Shown one piece after another: positions 1 through 7,967 of a stretch of DNA of 16,759 bases. The position numbers were made by a program, and so were the translations under genes. The stretch's first letter is position 1, and each line of letters begins with the position of its first letter. The notes below the pieces were generated by a model. That model saw nothing but the letters and a program-made list of their open reading frames with translations. It did no database searches and had not been told where the DNA came from. The stretch is from JBBKWQ01 sp037969115 (GTDB lineage: Bacteria; Actinomycetota; Acidimicrobiia; Acidimicrobiales; Ilumatobacteraceae), in NCBI GenBank assembly GCA_037969115.1, contig JBBKWQ010000349.1, positions 1 through 16,759 of the forward strand. The letters are read 5' to 3'.

Positions 1-420
1 CACCTCGACATCGTCCAGGGCCGATCCATCAACGTCGGGACGGTTCCGTCACCCGACCCCGACGCCCCCGCCCGCTATCGCAACCTGCACCGCGCCATTC
101 GCTCTCGCCTGGTCCAGTCGTGTCACGACCTCAGCGAAGGTGGATTGGCCGTGGCACTCGCCGAGATGTGCATCGGTGGGCGACTCGGCGCCACGATCGA
201 ACAACTTCCGCACGAAGACGTGATCGCGTCGTTGTTCAGCGAGTCGACCGGCCGCCTCGTCGTCGAGGTGAAGCCCTCCGACCTCGCCGAGTTCACCGAG
301 ATGATGCACGAGCGAGTGCACGTCCTCGGCAAGGTCACGATCGACGATCACCTCCAGCTGCCGGGAATCAGGCCCATCGGCCTCGAGGAACTCACCGACG
401 CATTCGTTGGTGTGCCATGA
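1..420 (+). CDS. purL: Phosphoribosylformylglycinamidine synthase subunit PurL, C-terminal part (5' truncated)
   Basis: This is the last 139 codons of the FGAM synthase synthetase subunit, which converts FGAR to FGAM with ATP and ammonia supplied by PurQ. The frame is open from the left edge. The diagnostic stretch is HDLSEGGLAVALAEM at about residues 43-57 of the fragment, followed by a segment LFSESTGRLVVEV; both are typical of the C-terminal AIRS-like domain of PurL. The protein ends with a short tail and carries no fused glutaminase domain, so it is the small bacterial/archaeal type that works with separate PurQ and PurS. PurS is not visible and may lie upstream. The stop overlaps the purQ start in an ATGA quadruplet, so translation is probably coupled. 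The identification is firm; the upstream extent cannot be seen. Confidence 0.95.
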   Translation, partial: HLDIVQGRSINVGTVPSPDPDAPARYRNLHRAIRSRLVQSCHDLSEGGLAVALAEMCIGGRLGATIEQLPHEDVIASLFSESTGRLVVEVKPSDLAEFTEMMHERVHVLGKVTIDDHLQLPGIRPIGLEELTDAFVGVP

Positions 421-1163
421 GCACGCCGAACGCCATCGTGATCGCCGGACCCGGCACGAACCGCGATCGTGACGTAGCCCTGGCGCTCGAACTCGCCGGC
501 GCCGAGCCCACCATCATGCTTGCCAGCGAGCTCGCCGAACATCCCGATGCCCTGCAGTCGTCCCAGATCGTCGTCGTCGCGGGTGGCTTCAGCTACGGCG
601 ACGCACTCGGTGCCGGCCGCATGCTCGCGCTCGATCTCGTGACGAGCCTCGGCGATGCGCTCCGTCAGTTCGTGGCGAGCGGCAAGCCGATGATCGGCAT
701 CTGCAACGGGTTCCAGGTGCTCACTCGAGCCAACCTCCTGCCCGGAGCGCTGGGTCACAATGCGCACGGGCAGTTCGAGTGTCGCTGGGTCGTGCTCGAG
801 AAGCCGTCGAGCTCGACCTGTCTCTGGACTCGCGATCTCGACGACACCGTGCACTGTCCGATCGCTCATGGCGAGGGTCGGTACGTCCACCCCGACCCCG
901 TCACGCTGGCCGCCGCCGGCCAGGTCGCACTGCGCTACCGCAGCACGAATCCCAACGGCTCGGTGGGCGACATTGCCGGGGTGTCGAACGCTGCCGGCAA
1001 CGTGCTCGGCTTGATGCCACACCCCGAGAACCACGTGGTCGCTCGCCAGCACCCGCACCACCGTCGCCACGACCGACCGGACGGTGGCCGAGATCGTGAA
1101 TCCGGCCGGCACCTCGGTCTTCGGATCTTCCAGAACGGCGTGCGCCACGCCGAGGAGATGTGA
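417..1163 (+). CDS. purQ: Phosphoribosylformylglycinamidine synthase, glutaminase subunit PurQ
   Basis: This 248-residue class I glutamine amidotransferase hydrolyses glutamine and channels ammonia to PurL in the fourth step of purine synthesis. Visible motifs are APGTN-like GPGTNRDRD near the N terminus, GGFSYGDALGAGR at about residues 57-69, the nucleophile elbow GICNGF with Cys96, AHGEGR, and the His/Glu part of the triad in PHPE (His202, Glu204). FECRWV and the long tail after PHPE, which is Arg/His rich and ends in LRIFQNGV, resemble the longer PurQ subgroup rather than the roughly 225-residue B. subtilis type; that comparison is from memory. ATG 417 is chosen because it overlaps the purL stop (ATGA) and starts at the first family-like residues. 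The longer open frame upstream is a shadow of purL. Confidence 0.95.
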   Translation: MSTPNAIVIAGPGTNRDRDVALALELAGAEPTIMLASELAEHPDALQSSQIVVVAGGFSYGDALGAGRMLALDLVTSLGDALRQFVASGKPMIGICNGFQVLTRANLLPGALGHNAHGQFECRWVVLEKPSSSTCLWTRDLDDTVHCPIAHGEGRYVHPDPVTLAAAGQVALRYRSTNPNGSVGDIAGVSNAAGNVLGLMPHPENHVVARQHPHHRRHDRPDGGRDRESGRHLGLRIFQNGVRHAEEM

Positions 1164-2116
1164 TGCGGGCAGGAGCCTTCCAGCCGTGCACCGAGATCGA
1201 CCTCGACCTGCCCGACCGCCGCGACGGCAAGGTCCGCGTGTCGTTCGGCCTCGAGAACCAACGACGACTCATCATCACCACCGATCGGCTCTCCGCATTC
1301 GACCGCATTCTCGCAGGCGTGCCGTACAAGGGTCAGGTCCTGAACCAGTTGTCGGCCTGGTGGTTCGAGCAGACCGCCGACATCGTCGACCATCATGCGA
1401 TCTCGGTACCCGATCCGAACGCTCTCGTCGCCGTCGATGCCAAACCGCTTCCGGTCGAAGTCGTCGTGCGCGGCTACCTCACCGGCGTCACCGACACTTC
1501 GCTGTGGGGCATGTACGAGGGCGGCGCACGCACGATGTACGGCTACGAGTTCCCGGACAGTCTGGCGAAGAACACTCCCCTGCCCGAGCACATCGTGACG
1601 CCCACCACCAAGGCGGCCGACGGTGGCCATGACGAGCCGATCACGTGTTCCGAGGTCGTCGAGCGCGGCATCCTCGACCCCGCGCTGTGGGATCGCATCG
1701 TGAAGACTGCGCTGCGGTTGTTCCGCCGAGGAACGGAGTTGGGTGAGTACGCAGGCCTGATCCTGGCCGACACCAAATACGAGTTTGGCTTGGCGCCCGA
1801 CGGCTCGCTCATCCTCATCGACGAGGTCCACACGCCCGACTCGTCTCGGTGGTGGGTTCACGAGTCCTACGCCGACCGGTTGTCGACCGGCATCGAACCC
1901 GAAAGCCTCGACAAAGAGGTTGTCCGCCGCGCGTACGCCGCCATCGGCTACAAAGGCAACGGGCCCGTACCACCGGTGCCCGACGATGTGTGGACCGCCA
2001 CGACCTCGCGATACATCAGTGCGTACGAACGGCTCACCGGCACGACATTCGAGCCCGGGAATTATCCCGTGCAACCTCGCATCATCGACAATCTCACGAA
2101 GGCAGGCCTGCTGTGA
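1163..2116 (+). CDS. purC: Phosphoribosylaminoimidazole-succinocarboxamide synthase (SAICAR synthetase)
   Basis: PurC joins CAIR and aspartate with ATP to give SAICAR. The 317-residue product has family hallmarks in order: TTDRLSAFDRIL at about residues 36-47, YKGQVLNQLSAWWF, PLPVEVVVRGYLTG, LILADTKYEFG, and LILIDEVHTPDSSR, where the Asp/Glu residues bind metal and nucleotide. Its length is nearer the roughly 300-residue yeast-like form than the roughly 240-residue E. coli form. ATG 1163 shares one base with the purQ stop (TGATG) and has GAGGAG at 1152-1157, five bases upstream. A GTG at 1160 in the same frame is an alternative start that would add one residue. It sits between purQ and purF in a tightly overlapping operon. 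Confidence 0.96.
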   Translation: MRAGAFQPCTEIDLDLPDRRDGKVRVSFGLENQRRLIITTDRLSAFDRILAGVPYKGQVLNQLSAWWFEQTADIVDHHAISVPDPNALVAVDAKPLPVEVVVRGYLTGVTDTSLWGMYEGGARTMYGYEFPDSLAKNTPLPEHIVTPTTKAADGGHDEPITCSEVVERGILDPALWDRIVKTALRLFRRGTELGEYAGLILADTKYEFGLAPDGSLILIDEVHTPDSSRWWVHESYADRLSTGIEPESLDKEVVRRAYAAIGYKGNGPVPPVPDDVWTATTSRYISAYERLTGTTFEPGNYPVQPRIIDNLTKAGLL

Positions 2117-3576
2117 CCGCCAACTCCGACCGGATCGCACACGACGCCCAGGCAACGCCGGTGTTCGTGTCGTCGAAGCCGAAGGAGGAGTGCGGAGTCC
2201 TCGGTATCTCGACGCCCCACGGTGACGGTGTCGCTCAACTCGCGTTCTTCGGCCTGTTCGCGTTGCAGCACCGGGGCCAGGAAGCCGCAGGTATCGCGGT
2301 CAGCGACGGTCAACGCGCTCGGCTGCACAAGGACGCCGGCCTGGTCGCCAACGTCTTCACACCCGACACGATGGTGCCACTCACCGGTTACCACGCAATC
2401 GGGCACACCCGCTACTCCACGACCGGATCCAACTCTCACCGCAACATCCAGCCGTTCCTCGTCGAGACGATGCACGGCCCGCTCGCGCTCGCACACAACG
2501 GCAACCTGGTCAATGCCCCGGCGCTCCGCGACGAGCTGTTGTCGAGAGGATTCGGCCTCACCGCCACGTCCGACACCGAAGTGCTCACGCTGATGCTTGC
2601 AGCTTCGGGTGGCCGTACCTGGGAGGAGCGTGTCGAGCGGACACTGCCGGCGTGGAAGGGCGCCTTCTCACTCGTCATCTTGGCCAAAGACCAGGTCATC
2701 GCAGTCCGCGACCCATGGGGATTCCGTCCACTCTCGGTCGGACGATTGCCTCATGGTGGTCACGCCGTCGCCAGCGAGACCTGTGCACTCTCCACCCTCG
2801 GCTGCGTCGAGATCGACGAAGTCAGGCCGGGCGAGATGATTTCACTGCGTGGCGCCGAGATGCACCGTCAGCAGGTCCTGGCAGCAGCTCCTCGGTCGGC
2901 GCGATGCACGTTCGAGTTCGTCTACTTCTCACGCCCCGACTCCGTGTGGGACGGGCGCAACGTGCACCACGTCCGGCAGCGGCTCGGTCAGGAACTGGCC
3001 CGCGAACAGGGCCTCGACGCCGATGTCGTGATTCCCGTACCCGACTCGTCGATCCCCGCCGCGATCGGATACGCGCGCGAAGCCGGGCTGCCGTTCAATG
3101 ACGGGCTCATCAAGAATCGTTACATCGGCCGCACCTTCATCGAGCCGACGCAGGACATCCGCGAACGTGGCGTCGCGCTCAAGTTCAACGCACTGTCCGA
3201 GAACCTGTCGGGCAAGCGAGTCGTCATGATCGACGACTCGCTCGTTCGAGGCACCACGGCTGGGCCGCTCGTGAAACTCGTCCGCGATGCCGGCGCCATC
3301 GAGGTCCACCTGAGGATCACGTGCCCGCCCATCACCCACGCGTGTCATTTCGGGGTCGATATGGGCCACGACGGTGACCTCATGGCGGCCCGCCTCTCCG
3401 AGCAGGAGATCGCCGAGCACATCGGCGCCGACAGCCTCGGCTTCCTGTCGCTCGACGGCATGATGCGCGCCGTCGATTCCGAGGCCGGCTACTGCAACGC
3501 CTGCTTCACGGGTGATTACCCGATCGCCGTCGACGAAGCGCAGGCCAAGCTCTCGTTCGAAGGGTCACTGGCCTAG
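2113..3576 (+). CDS. purF: Amidophosphoribosyltransferase (glutamine PRPP amidotransferase)
   Basis: PurF commits PRPP to purine synthesis by making 5-phosphoribosylamine from PRPP and glutamine. The 487-residue product has an N-terminal Ntn glutaminase domain with nucleophile Cys27 in KEECGVLG, so a propeptide of up to 26 residues must be removed. A C-terminal phosphoribosyltransferase domain follows, with the PRPP loop VVMIDDSLVRGTT from residue 370. Cys265, Cys411, Cys461 and Cys464 match the spacing of the four [4Fe-4S] ligands of B. subtilis PurF (236, 382, 437, 440), so this is predicted to be the iron-sulfur, propeptide-processed class. GTG 2113 overlaps the purC stop (GTGA). An in-frame GTG at 2161 would leave a 10-residue propeptide, closer to the B. 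subtilis length, so the start is not certain. Confidence 0.96.
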   Translation: MTANSDRIAHDAQATPVFVSSKPKEECGVLGISTPHGDGVAQLAFFGLFALQHRGQEAAGIAVSDGQRARLHKDAGLVANVFTPDTMVPLTGYHAIGHTRYSTTGSNSHRNIQPFLVETMHGPLALAHNGNLVNAPALRDELLSRGFGLTATSDTEVLTLMLAASGGRTWEERVERTLPAWKGAFSLVILAKDQVIAVRDPWGFRPLSVGRLPHGGHAVASETCALSTLGCVEIDEVRPGEMISLRGAEMHRQQVLAAAPRSARCTFEFVYFSRPDSVWDGRNVHHVRQRLGQELAREQGLDADVVIPVPDSSIPAAIGYAREAGLPFNDGLIKNRYIGRTFIEPTQDIRERGVALKFNALSENLSGKRVVMIDDSLVRGTTAGPLVKLVRDAGAIEVHLRITCPPITHACHFGVDMGHDGDLMAARLSEQEIAEHIGADSLGFLSLDGMMRAVDSEAGYCNACFTGDYPIAVDEAQAKLSFEGSLA

Positions 3577-5786
3577 TGCGAATACTCATCGTCGGCACCG
3601 GCGGGCGAGAGCACGCCATCGCCTGGGCGTGCGAACGATTCGGTCACACCGTCACGATTCGTGCCGAACTCGGCAACGCGTCGACCGACGACACCGATCT
3701 CGTCATCCCTGGTCCCGAAACTGCGCTCGCCGCCGGCATCACGAACCTGTGCGCCCGCCGCGGATTGCCCTGTTTCGGACCCACCGCCGACCTTGCGCGG
3801 CTCGAGTCGTCGAAGGGGTACAGCCGCGAACTGGCGACGTCACTCGGTGTTCCCGGCCCTCGATACGCACGCTTCACCGATGCCGACGAGGCGATTTCGT
3901 GGTGGCATGCCGAGGGGTTCGATGTTGTCGTGAAGCTCGACGGGCTGGCCGGGGGAAAGGGCGTGGTCGTGCCCACCGACGACGACGACACCATTCACGC
4001 CATCCATGCCACCGCGGCAGTCGGACCGTTCGTGCTCGAGGAGCGCCTCACCGGTCCCGAGTGCTCGTTGCTCGCGTTGTGTGACGGCAGCACCGCTGTG
4101 GCACTCCCGATCGCGCAGGACCACAAGCGCATCGGCGAAGGTGACACCGGGCCGAACACCGGAGGCATGGGCGCATACGCCCCGGCTCCGATCCCGTATT
4201 CCACCGACGACCTGGTCGCCACGTTCGTGCAGCCGATCCTCGACCAGTTCCGTGAGGCCGGAACGCCGTACGTCGGTGTGCTGTACGCCGGCCTGATGCT
4301 CACGCCCGGTGGCCCCAAGCTCATCGAGTACAACTGTCGATTCGGAGATCCGGAGACACAGGCGGTGCTTCCGCTGCTCGAGTCGGACCTCGCCGAGATC
4401 GCCATGGCCTGCATCGACGGTCGCCTCGGCGACATCGCTGTGCAAATTCGCGATGGAGCGGCGTGCACGGTCGTCGCAGCGTCGGCCGGCTATCCGACCG
4501 ACCCGGAGCTGGGCGCGCCGGTCACGATCGGCTCGCATCTGGTTCCGTCGCGGCACATCCGAAGATCAGAGCACGGCGACATGTTGCTGTTCCCGGCCGG
4601 ACTCGTGAACAACCAGGTCACCGGCGGCCGTGTCCTGGCCATCACCGGCGTCGGTGCCGATGTCGCCGATGCGAGATCTCGAGCGTACGAGGCCATCGCT
4701 CACGTGTCGTTCCCCGGCATGCAATACCGCCGCGACATCGGTTGGCGCTCTCCCGGAACGCAACTGTCTTCGTATGCCGCGGCCGGCGTGAACATCGACG
4801 AGGGCACCCGCGCCGTCGAGCGGATGAAGGGTGCCGTCGCACGCACTCTCGGTCCCGATGTCTTGCAGGGCGTCGGCGGCTTCGGCGGCGTGTTCTCGGC
4901 ACGTCGAATCCTCGAGCTCACCGATCCCGTCCTCGTCGCATCAACCGACGGCGTCGGCACCAAGGTCGAACTCGCAGCACGCGCCGGATTGGTCCGCAAC
5001 GTCGGCAAAGACATCGTCAACCACTGCATCGACGACGTGCTGGTGCAGTCGGCCCGACCGCTGTTCTTTCTCGACTACATCGCAGCCAGCAAGCTCGACG
5101 CCGAGCTGGTGGCCGATGTGGTGACCGGCATGGCCGAGGCGTGCGAGGCCGCCGGGTGCGCTCTGCTCGGCGGCGAGACCGCCGAGATGCCCGGGGTGTA
5201 CACGCCCGGCGCGTTCGACGTGGCCGGCACGTTGATCGGCCTTGCCGAGCGTTCCGAGCTCCTCCCGCGCGACGATGTCGGCGCCGGAGATGTCCTCATC
5301 GGTGTCGGCTCGTCGGGGCCGCACACGAACGGCTTCTCGTTCCTCCGCAAACTGTTCGAATGGGTTCCGCTCGATGTGACGCCTGCCGGCTTCGATTGCA
5401 CGCTCGGTGAGGCATTGCTCGAACCGCACCGCAGCTACCTGCACGTCCTGGCCGACGCCCTCGACTCCGGCAAGGTCAAGGCGTTGGCACACATCACCGG
5501 GGGTGGTCTACCGGAGAACCTGCCCCGTGTACTCCCTGCCGATGTCGACGCCGAGATCCAGCTCGGTTCGTGGCCAGTGCCGCCGCTGTTCTCGCTGATC
5601 CGCGAACTTGCCAGCGCCGTCGACACCCACGAGCTCTACCGAATGCTCAACATGGGGATCGGCATGGTCATCGTCTGCTCGCCCGAAGACGCCGACGCCG
5701 TGCAGGCGTCCATCGACGAGACCACATGGCGAATCGGCTCGCTCGTCGCAGGTGAGCAGCGCGTCAATCTTCGAGGCGATCACTGA
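3576..5786 (+). CDS. purDM: Fused GAR synthetase-AIR synthetase (PurD-PurM)
   Basis: One 736-residue open frame carries two purine enzymes. Residues 1 to about 395 are PurD, phosphoribosylamine-glycine ligase: GTGGREHA at the start, then the ATP-grasp signatures LDGLAGGKGVVV, QDHKRIGEGDTGPNTGGMGAY and EYNCRFGDPETQ, ending in YRRDIGWR. Residues from about 397 to 736 are PurM, which closes FGAM to AIR: SYAAAGVNIDEG, GGFGGVFS, STDGVGTK, LLGGETAEMPG, GSSGPHTNGFS and HITGGGLPENLPRVLP. There is almost no linker. The PurD N-terminal domain is about 25 residues shorter than in E. coli, missing the region between the GREHA helix and the DLVIPGPE strand. GTG 3576 shares one base with the purF TAG stop. 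The same fusion order is known from yeast ADE5,7 and the front of animal GART. No frameshift is needed to read through. Confidence 0.95.
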   Translation: MRILIVGTGGREHAIAWACERFGHTVTIRAELGNASTDDTDLVIPGPETALAAGITNLCARRGLPCFGPTADLARLESSKGYSRELATSLGVPGPRYARFTDADEAISWWHAEGFDVVVKLDGLAGGKGVVVPTDDDDTIHAIHATAAVGPFVLEERLTGPECSLLALCDGSTAVALPIAQDHKRIGEGDTGPNTGGMGAYAPAPIPYSTDDLVATFVQPILDQFREAGTPYVGVLYAGLMLTPGGPKLIEYNCRFGDPETQAVLPLLESDLAEIAMACIDGRLGDIAVQIRDGAACTVVAASAGYPTDPELGAPVTIGSHLVPSRHIRRSEHGDMLLFPAGLVNNQVTGGRVLAITGVGADVADARSRAYEAIAHVSFPGMQYRRDIGWRSPGTQLSSYAAAGVNIDEGTRAVERMKGAVARTLGPDVLQGVGGFGGVFSARRILELTDPVLVASTDGVGTKVELAARAGLVRNVGKDIVNHCIDDVLVQSARPLFFLDYIAASKLDAELVADVVTGMAEACEAAGCALLGGETAEMPGVYTPGAFDVAGTLIGLAERSELLPRDDVGAGDVLIGVGSSGPHTNGFSFLRKLFEWVPLDVTPAGFDCTLGEALLEPHRSYLHVLADALDSGKVKALAHITGGGLPENLPRVLPADVDAEIQLGSWPVPPLFSLIRELASAVDTHELYRMLNMGIGMVIVCSPEDADAVQASIDETTWRIGSLVAGEQRVNLRGDH

Positions 5787-5799
5787 CTTTTCGTCAGTG
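5781..5799. terminator. Hairpin at the end of purDM
   Basis: CACTGAC (5781-5787) and GTCAGTG (5793-5799) form a perfect 7-base-pair stem with a TTTTC loop. The TGA stop of purDM lies in the left arm. No T tract follows, so this is not a classical intrinsic terminator. It could be a weak terminator, an RNA-processing or stability element, or chance. It separates the long purine operon from purN, which has its own apparent -10 box. Confidence 0.4.
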
Positions 5800-5826
5800 T
5801 CGCGCAGCCCGTGCGGTTCGGGCCCC

Positions 5827-5832
5827 TAGCGT
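5827..5832 (+). promoter_or_regulatory. Predicted -10 box of a leaderless purN transcript
   Basis: TAGCGT matches the actinobacterial -10 consensus TANNNT and ends 7 bases before the purN ATG at 5840. A transcript starting at this spacing would begin at or next to the A of ATG. No Shine-Dalgarno sequence is present, and no convincing -35 box is visible. Confidence 0.5.
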
Positions 5833-5839
5833 TGACGAG

Positions 5840-6454
5840 ATGGATCGGCGAGATCGGCTCAACACCCGCCTGGTGGTGCTGGCCTCGGGCAACGGCTCGA
5901 ATCTCCAGGCGATCCTCGACGCGTGCGCGGCCGGAGAGCTCCCGGCCGATGTCGTCGGCGTTGTCTCAGACCATCCGGATGCACTCGCCTTGCAGCGAGC
6001 AACTGACGCCGGGGTAGCCCCGGCAGTCGTGGTTCGACGAGATGGCGAGCACCGTGGCGACTACGACACACGGCTCGCCGACGTGGTCGACGAGATGGCG
6101 TCCGACCTCGTGGTCCTCGCCGGCTGGATGCGCATCCTCACCGCCAACTTCCTCGGTCGCCATCCCGAGCGAGTCGTCAACCTGCATCCAGCTCTGCCTG
6201 GGGAGTTCCCCGGTGTCAACGCCATCGAGCGAGCGTGGCACGAGGCGAAACAGGGCACGCGGCACACCACCGGCGTGATGGTGCACCTCGTCCCCGACGA
6301 GGGAGTCGACGACGGCCCCGTCCTGGCGACCGTCGACGTGCCGATCCTCGCCGACGACAGCCTCGAGGCGCTCAAGTCCCGAATCCATGCCGCCGAGCAC
6401 CGCCTGCTCGTCGACACCATCCGCTCCCTGTGTCTGAAGGAGATACCAGCATGA
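5840..6454 (+). CDS. purN: Phosphoribosylglycinamide formyltransferase (GAR transformylase)
   Basis: PurN transfers the formyl group of 10-formyltetrahydrofolate to GAR. The 204-residue product fits the family length. Visible motifs are LASGNGSNLQAI at residues 14-25, which bind the GAR phosphate, DLVVLAGWMRIL, NLHPALPGEFPG with the probable catalytic Asn114 and His116, and VPDEGVDDGPVL with the probable catalytic Asp157. The stretch between His116 and Asp157 is about five residues longer than in E. coli PurN. The start is ATG 5840, 53 bases after the purDM stop. It is preceded by a -10-like box at the leaderless distance and by no ribosome binding site. The stop overlaps the guaB ATG (ATGA), so the two probably form one transcript. 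The activity supplies the step between the two halves of the upstream fusion protein. Confidence 0.95.
   Translation: MDRRDRLNTRLVVLASGNGSNLQAILDACAAGELPADVVGVVSDHPDALALQRATDAGVAPAVVVRRDGEHRGDYDTRLADVVDEMASDLVVLAGWMRILTANFLGRHPERVVNLHPALPGEFPGVNAIERAWHEAKQGTRHTTGVMVHLVPDEGVDDGPVLATVDVPILADDSLEALKSRIHAAEHRLLVDTIRSLCLKEIPA
6437..6442 (+). promoter_or_regulatory. Shine-Dalgarno sequence of guaB
   Basis: AAGGAG lies 8 bases upstream of ATG 6451, inside the end of purN. It is the clearest ribosome binding site in the window and decides the guaB start, because the frame stays open for 72 more codons upstream within purN. Confidence 0.85.
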
Positions 6455-7947
6455 GTCATGTCAACGACGAACTGTTCGACCGCTACGACGCCCTCACATT
6501 CGACGACGTGGTGGTCATTCCCGGCTACTCCGAAACGCTGCCGGATGCCGTCGACACGACCGCGCTGTTCGCCGCCGACATCGAACTCAACGTGCCGCTG
6601 GTGTCCGCAGCCATGGACAAGGTCACCGAGGGCCGCATGGCGGTGGCCATGGCCAGGTACGGAGGCATCGGCGTCATCCACCGCAACATGACCATCGACG
6701 ACCAGGCAGCCGAAGTGCAGAAGGTGAAACGCAGCCAGAGCGGCATGATCACCGATCCGGTCACGCTGCCGAAAACGGCCCGGTTGTTCGAGGCCGAGGC
6801 ACTGATGAACCGATTCAAGTTCTCTGGCGTCCCGATCACCGACCCTGACGGCCACCTCGTGGGCATCCTCACGAACCGCGACATCCGGTTCTGTGAGGGC
6901 GCCGACTTCGAACGTCCGGTCAGCGAGTTCATGACGAGCGAGCATCTCGTGACCGCCAAGGTCGGCACCTCGCTCGACGAGGCCAAGGTGTTGCTCCAGA
7001 AGTACCGGATCGAGAAGTTGCCACTGGTCGACGACCACGGCCAACTCGCCGGCCTTATCACGGTCAAAGACATCCAGAAACGACTCGACTTCCCCAACGC
7101 GACCCGTGATTCTGGCGGTCGGCTGCGTTGCGCTGCCGCGTGCGGCGTCGGCGACGATGTCGAAGACCGGGTCGAGGCGCTCATCGCGATGGGTGTCGAC
7201 GCTGTCGCCATCGACACTGCGCACGGTCATTCAGCCGGAGTGATCAAGACCATCGAACGCATCAAGGGTTCGTGGCCCGACCTTCCGGTCACGGCAGGCA
7301 ACGTGGTCACAGAAGAAGGCGTCGAGGCGTTGGTGAAGGCGGGGGCCGACGCCGTGAAGGTCGGCGTCGGCGCAGGCTCCATCTGCACGACACGCGTCGT
7401 GAGCGGAGCTGGTATGCCACAGCTCTCGGCGATCTGGTTCGCCGCCCGTCGAGCAAAACAGCTCGGCGTGCCCATCATCGGCGACGGCGGCATCACCTAC
7501 TCCGGCGACATCGTCAAGGCCATTGCCGCCGGTTCAGAAACGGTGATGCTCGGTTCGTTGCTCGCCGGCAGCGAAGAGAGTCCGGGCGAGACCGAGCTGT
7601 TCGAGGGCCGCCGGTTCAAGAGTTATCGAGGTATGGGTTCGATGGGCGCGATGCAGGGACTCGGGGCCGATCGGTACGCCACGGCGCAGTCCGACGTGGC
7701 AGCGACGAGCCGCAAGCTGGTACCCGAGGGCATCGAGGGCCGGGTGCCCTACGCAGGCCCGCTCGGGGACACGATCTATCAACTCGTCGGAGGTCTTCGC
7801 AGTGGGATGGGTTACGCGGGCGCAGCGACGCTCGACGGGCTCCGCACCCACGCACGCTTCATGCGGGTGTCCACCGCCGGACGCGAAGAGAGCCATCCGC
7901 ACGACGTCACCATCACCAAAGAAGCGCCGAACTACCAGCGCACCTGA
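6451..7947 (+). CDS. guaB: Inosine-5'-monophosphate dehydrogenase
   Basis: IMPDH oxidises IMP to XMP with NAD+, the rate-limiting step toward GMP. The 498-residue protein has the usual layout. The N-terminal barrel portion contains LTFDDVVVIPGYS and PLVSAAMDKVTE. A CBS pair (Bateman module) lies at about residues 96-210. The catalytic barrel follows with VGVGAGSICTTRVVSG (nucleophile Cys312), GDGGITYSGDIVKAIAAG, MLGSLLAGSEE, the mobile region YRGMGSMGAM, and the flap region VPEGIEGRVPY. Lys57 replaces the more common Thr in the SAAMD-T-VTE motif. The start is fixed by AAGGAG at 6437-6442. It overlaps purN by four bases and converges on the acetyltransferase gene with 20 bases between stop codons. 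Confidence 0.97.
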   Translation: MSHVNDELFDRYDALTFDDVVVIPGYSETLPDAVDTTALFAADIELNVPLVSAAMDKVTEGRMAVAMARYGGIGVIHRNMTIDDQAAEVQKVKRSQSGMITDPVTLPKTARLFEAEALMNRFKFSGVPITDPDGHLVGILTNRDIRFCEGADFERPVSEFMTSEHLVTAKVGTSLDEAKVLLQKYRIEKLPLVDDHGQLAGLITVKDIQKRLDFPNATRDSGGRLRCAAACGVGDDVEDRVEALIAMGVDAVAIDTAHGHSAGVIKTIERIKGSWPDLPVTAGNVVTEEGVEALVKAGADAVKVGVGAGSICTTRVVSGAGMPQLSAIWFAARRAKQLGVPIIGDGGITYSGDIVKAIAAGSETVMLGSLLAGSEESPGETELFEGRRFKSYRGMGSMGAMQGLGADRYATAQSDVAATSRKLVPEGIEGRVPYAGPLGDTIYQLVGGLRSGMGYAGAATLDGLRTHARFMRVSTAGREESHPHDVTITKEAPNYQRT

Positions 7948-7967
7948 CCACCGCGTACTGGAACCGG

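Noticed and set aside
1011..1163. Apparent frameshift at the end of purQ, where the protein becomes Arg/His rich after PHPE.
   Set aside because: The frame recovers a family-like ending (LRIFQNGV) and runs exactly to the overlap with purC. The long PHPEN-H tail fits the longer PurQ subgroup, so it reads as natural sequence.
935..2155. Long - strand open frame opposite purQ and purC.
   Set aside because: It is an antisense shadow of high-GC coding sequence with no recognisable domain, while both + strand genes are well-supported enzymes.
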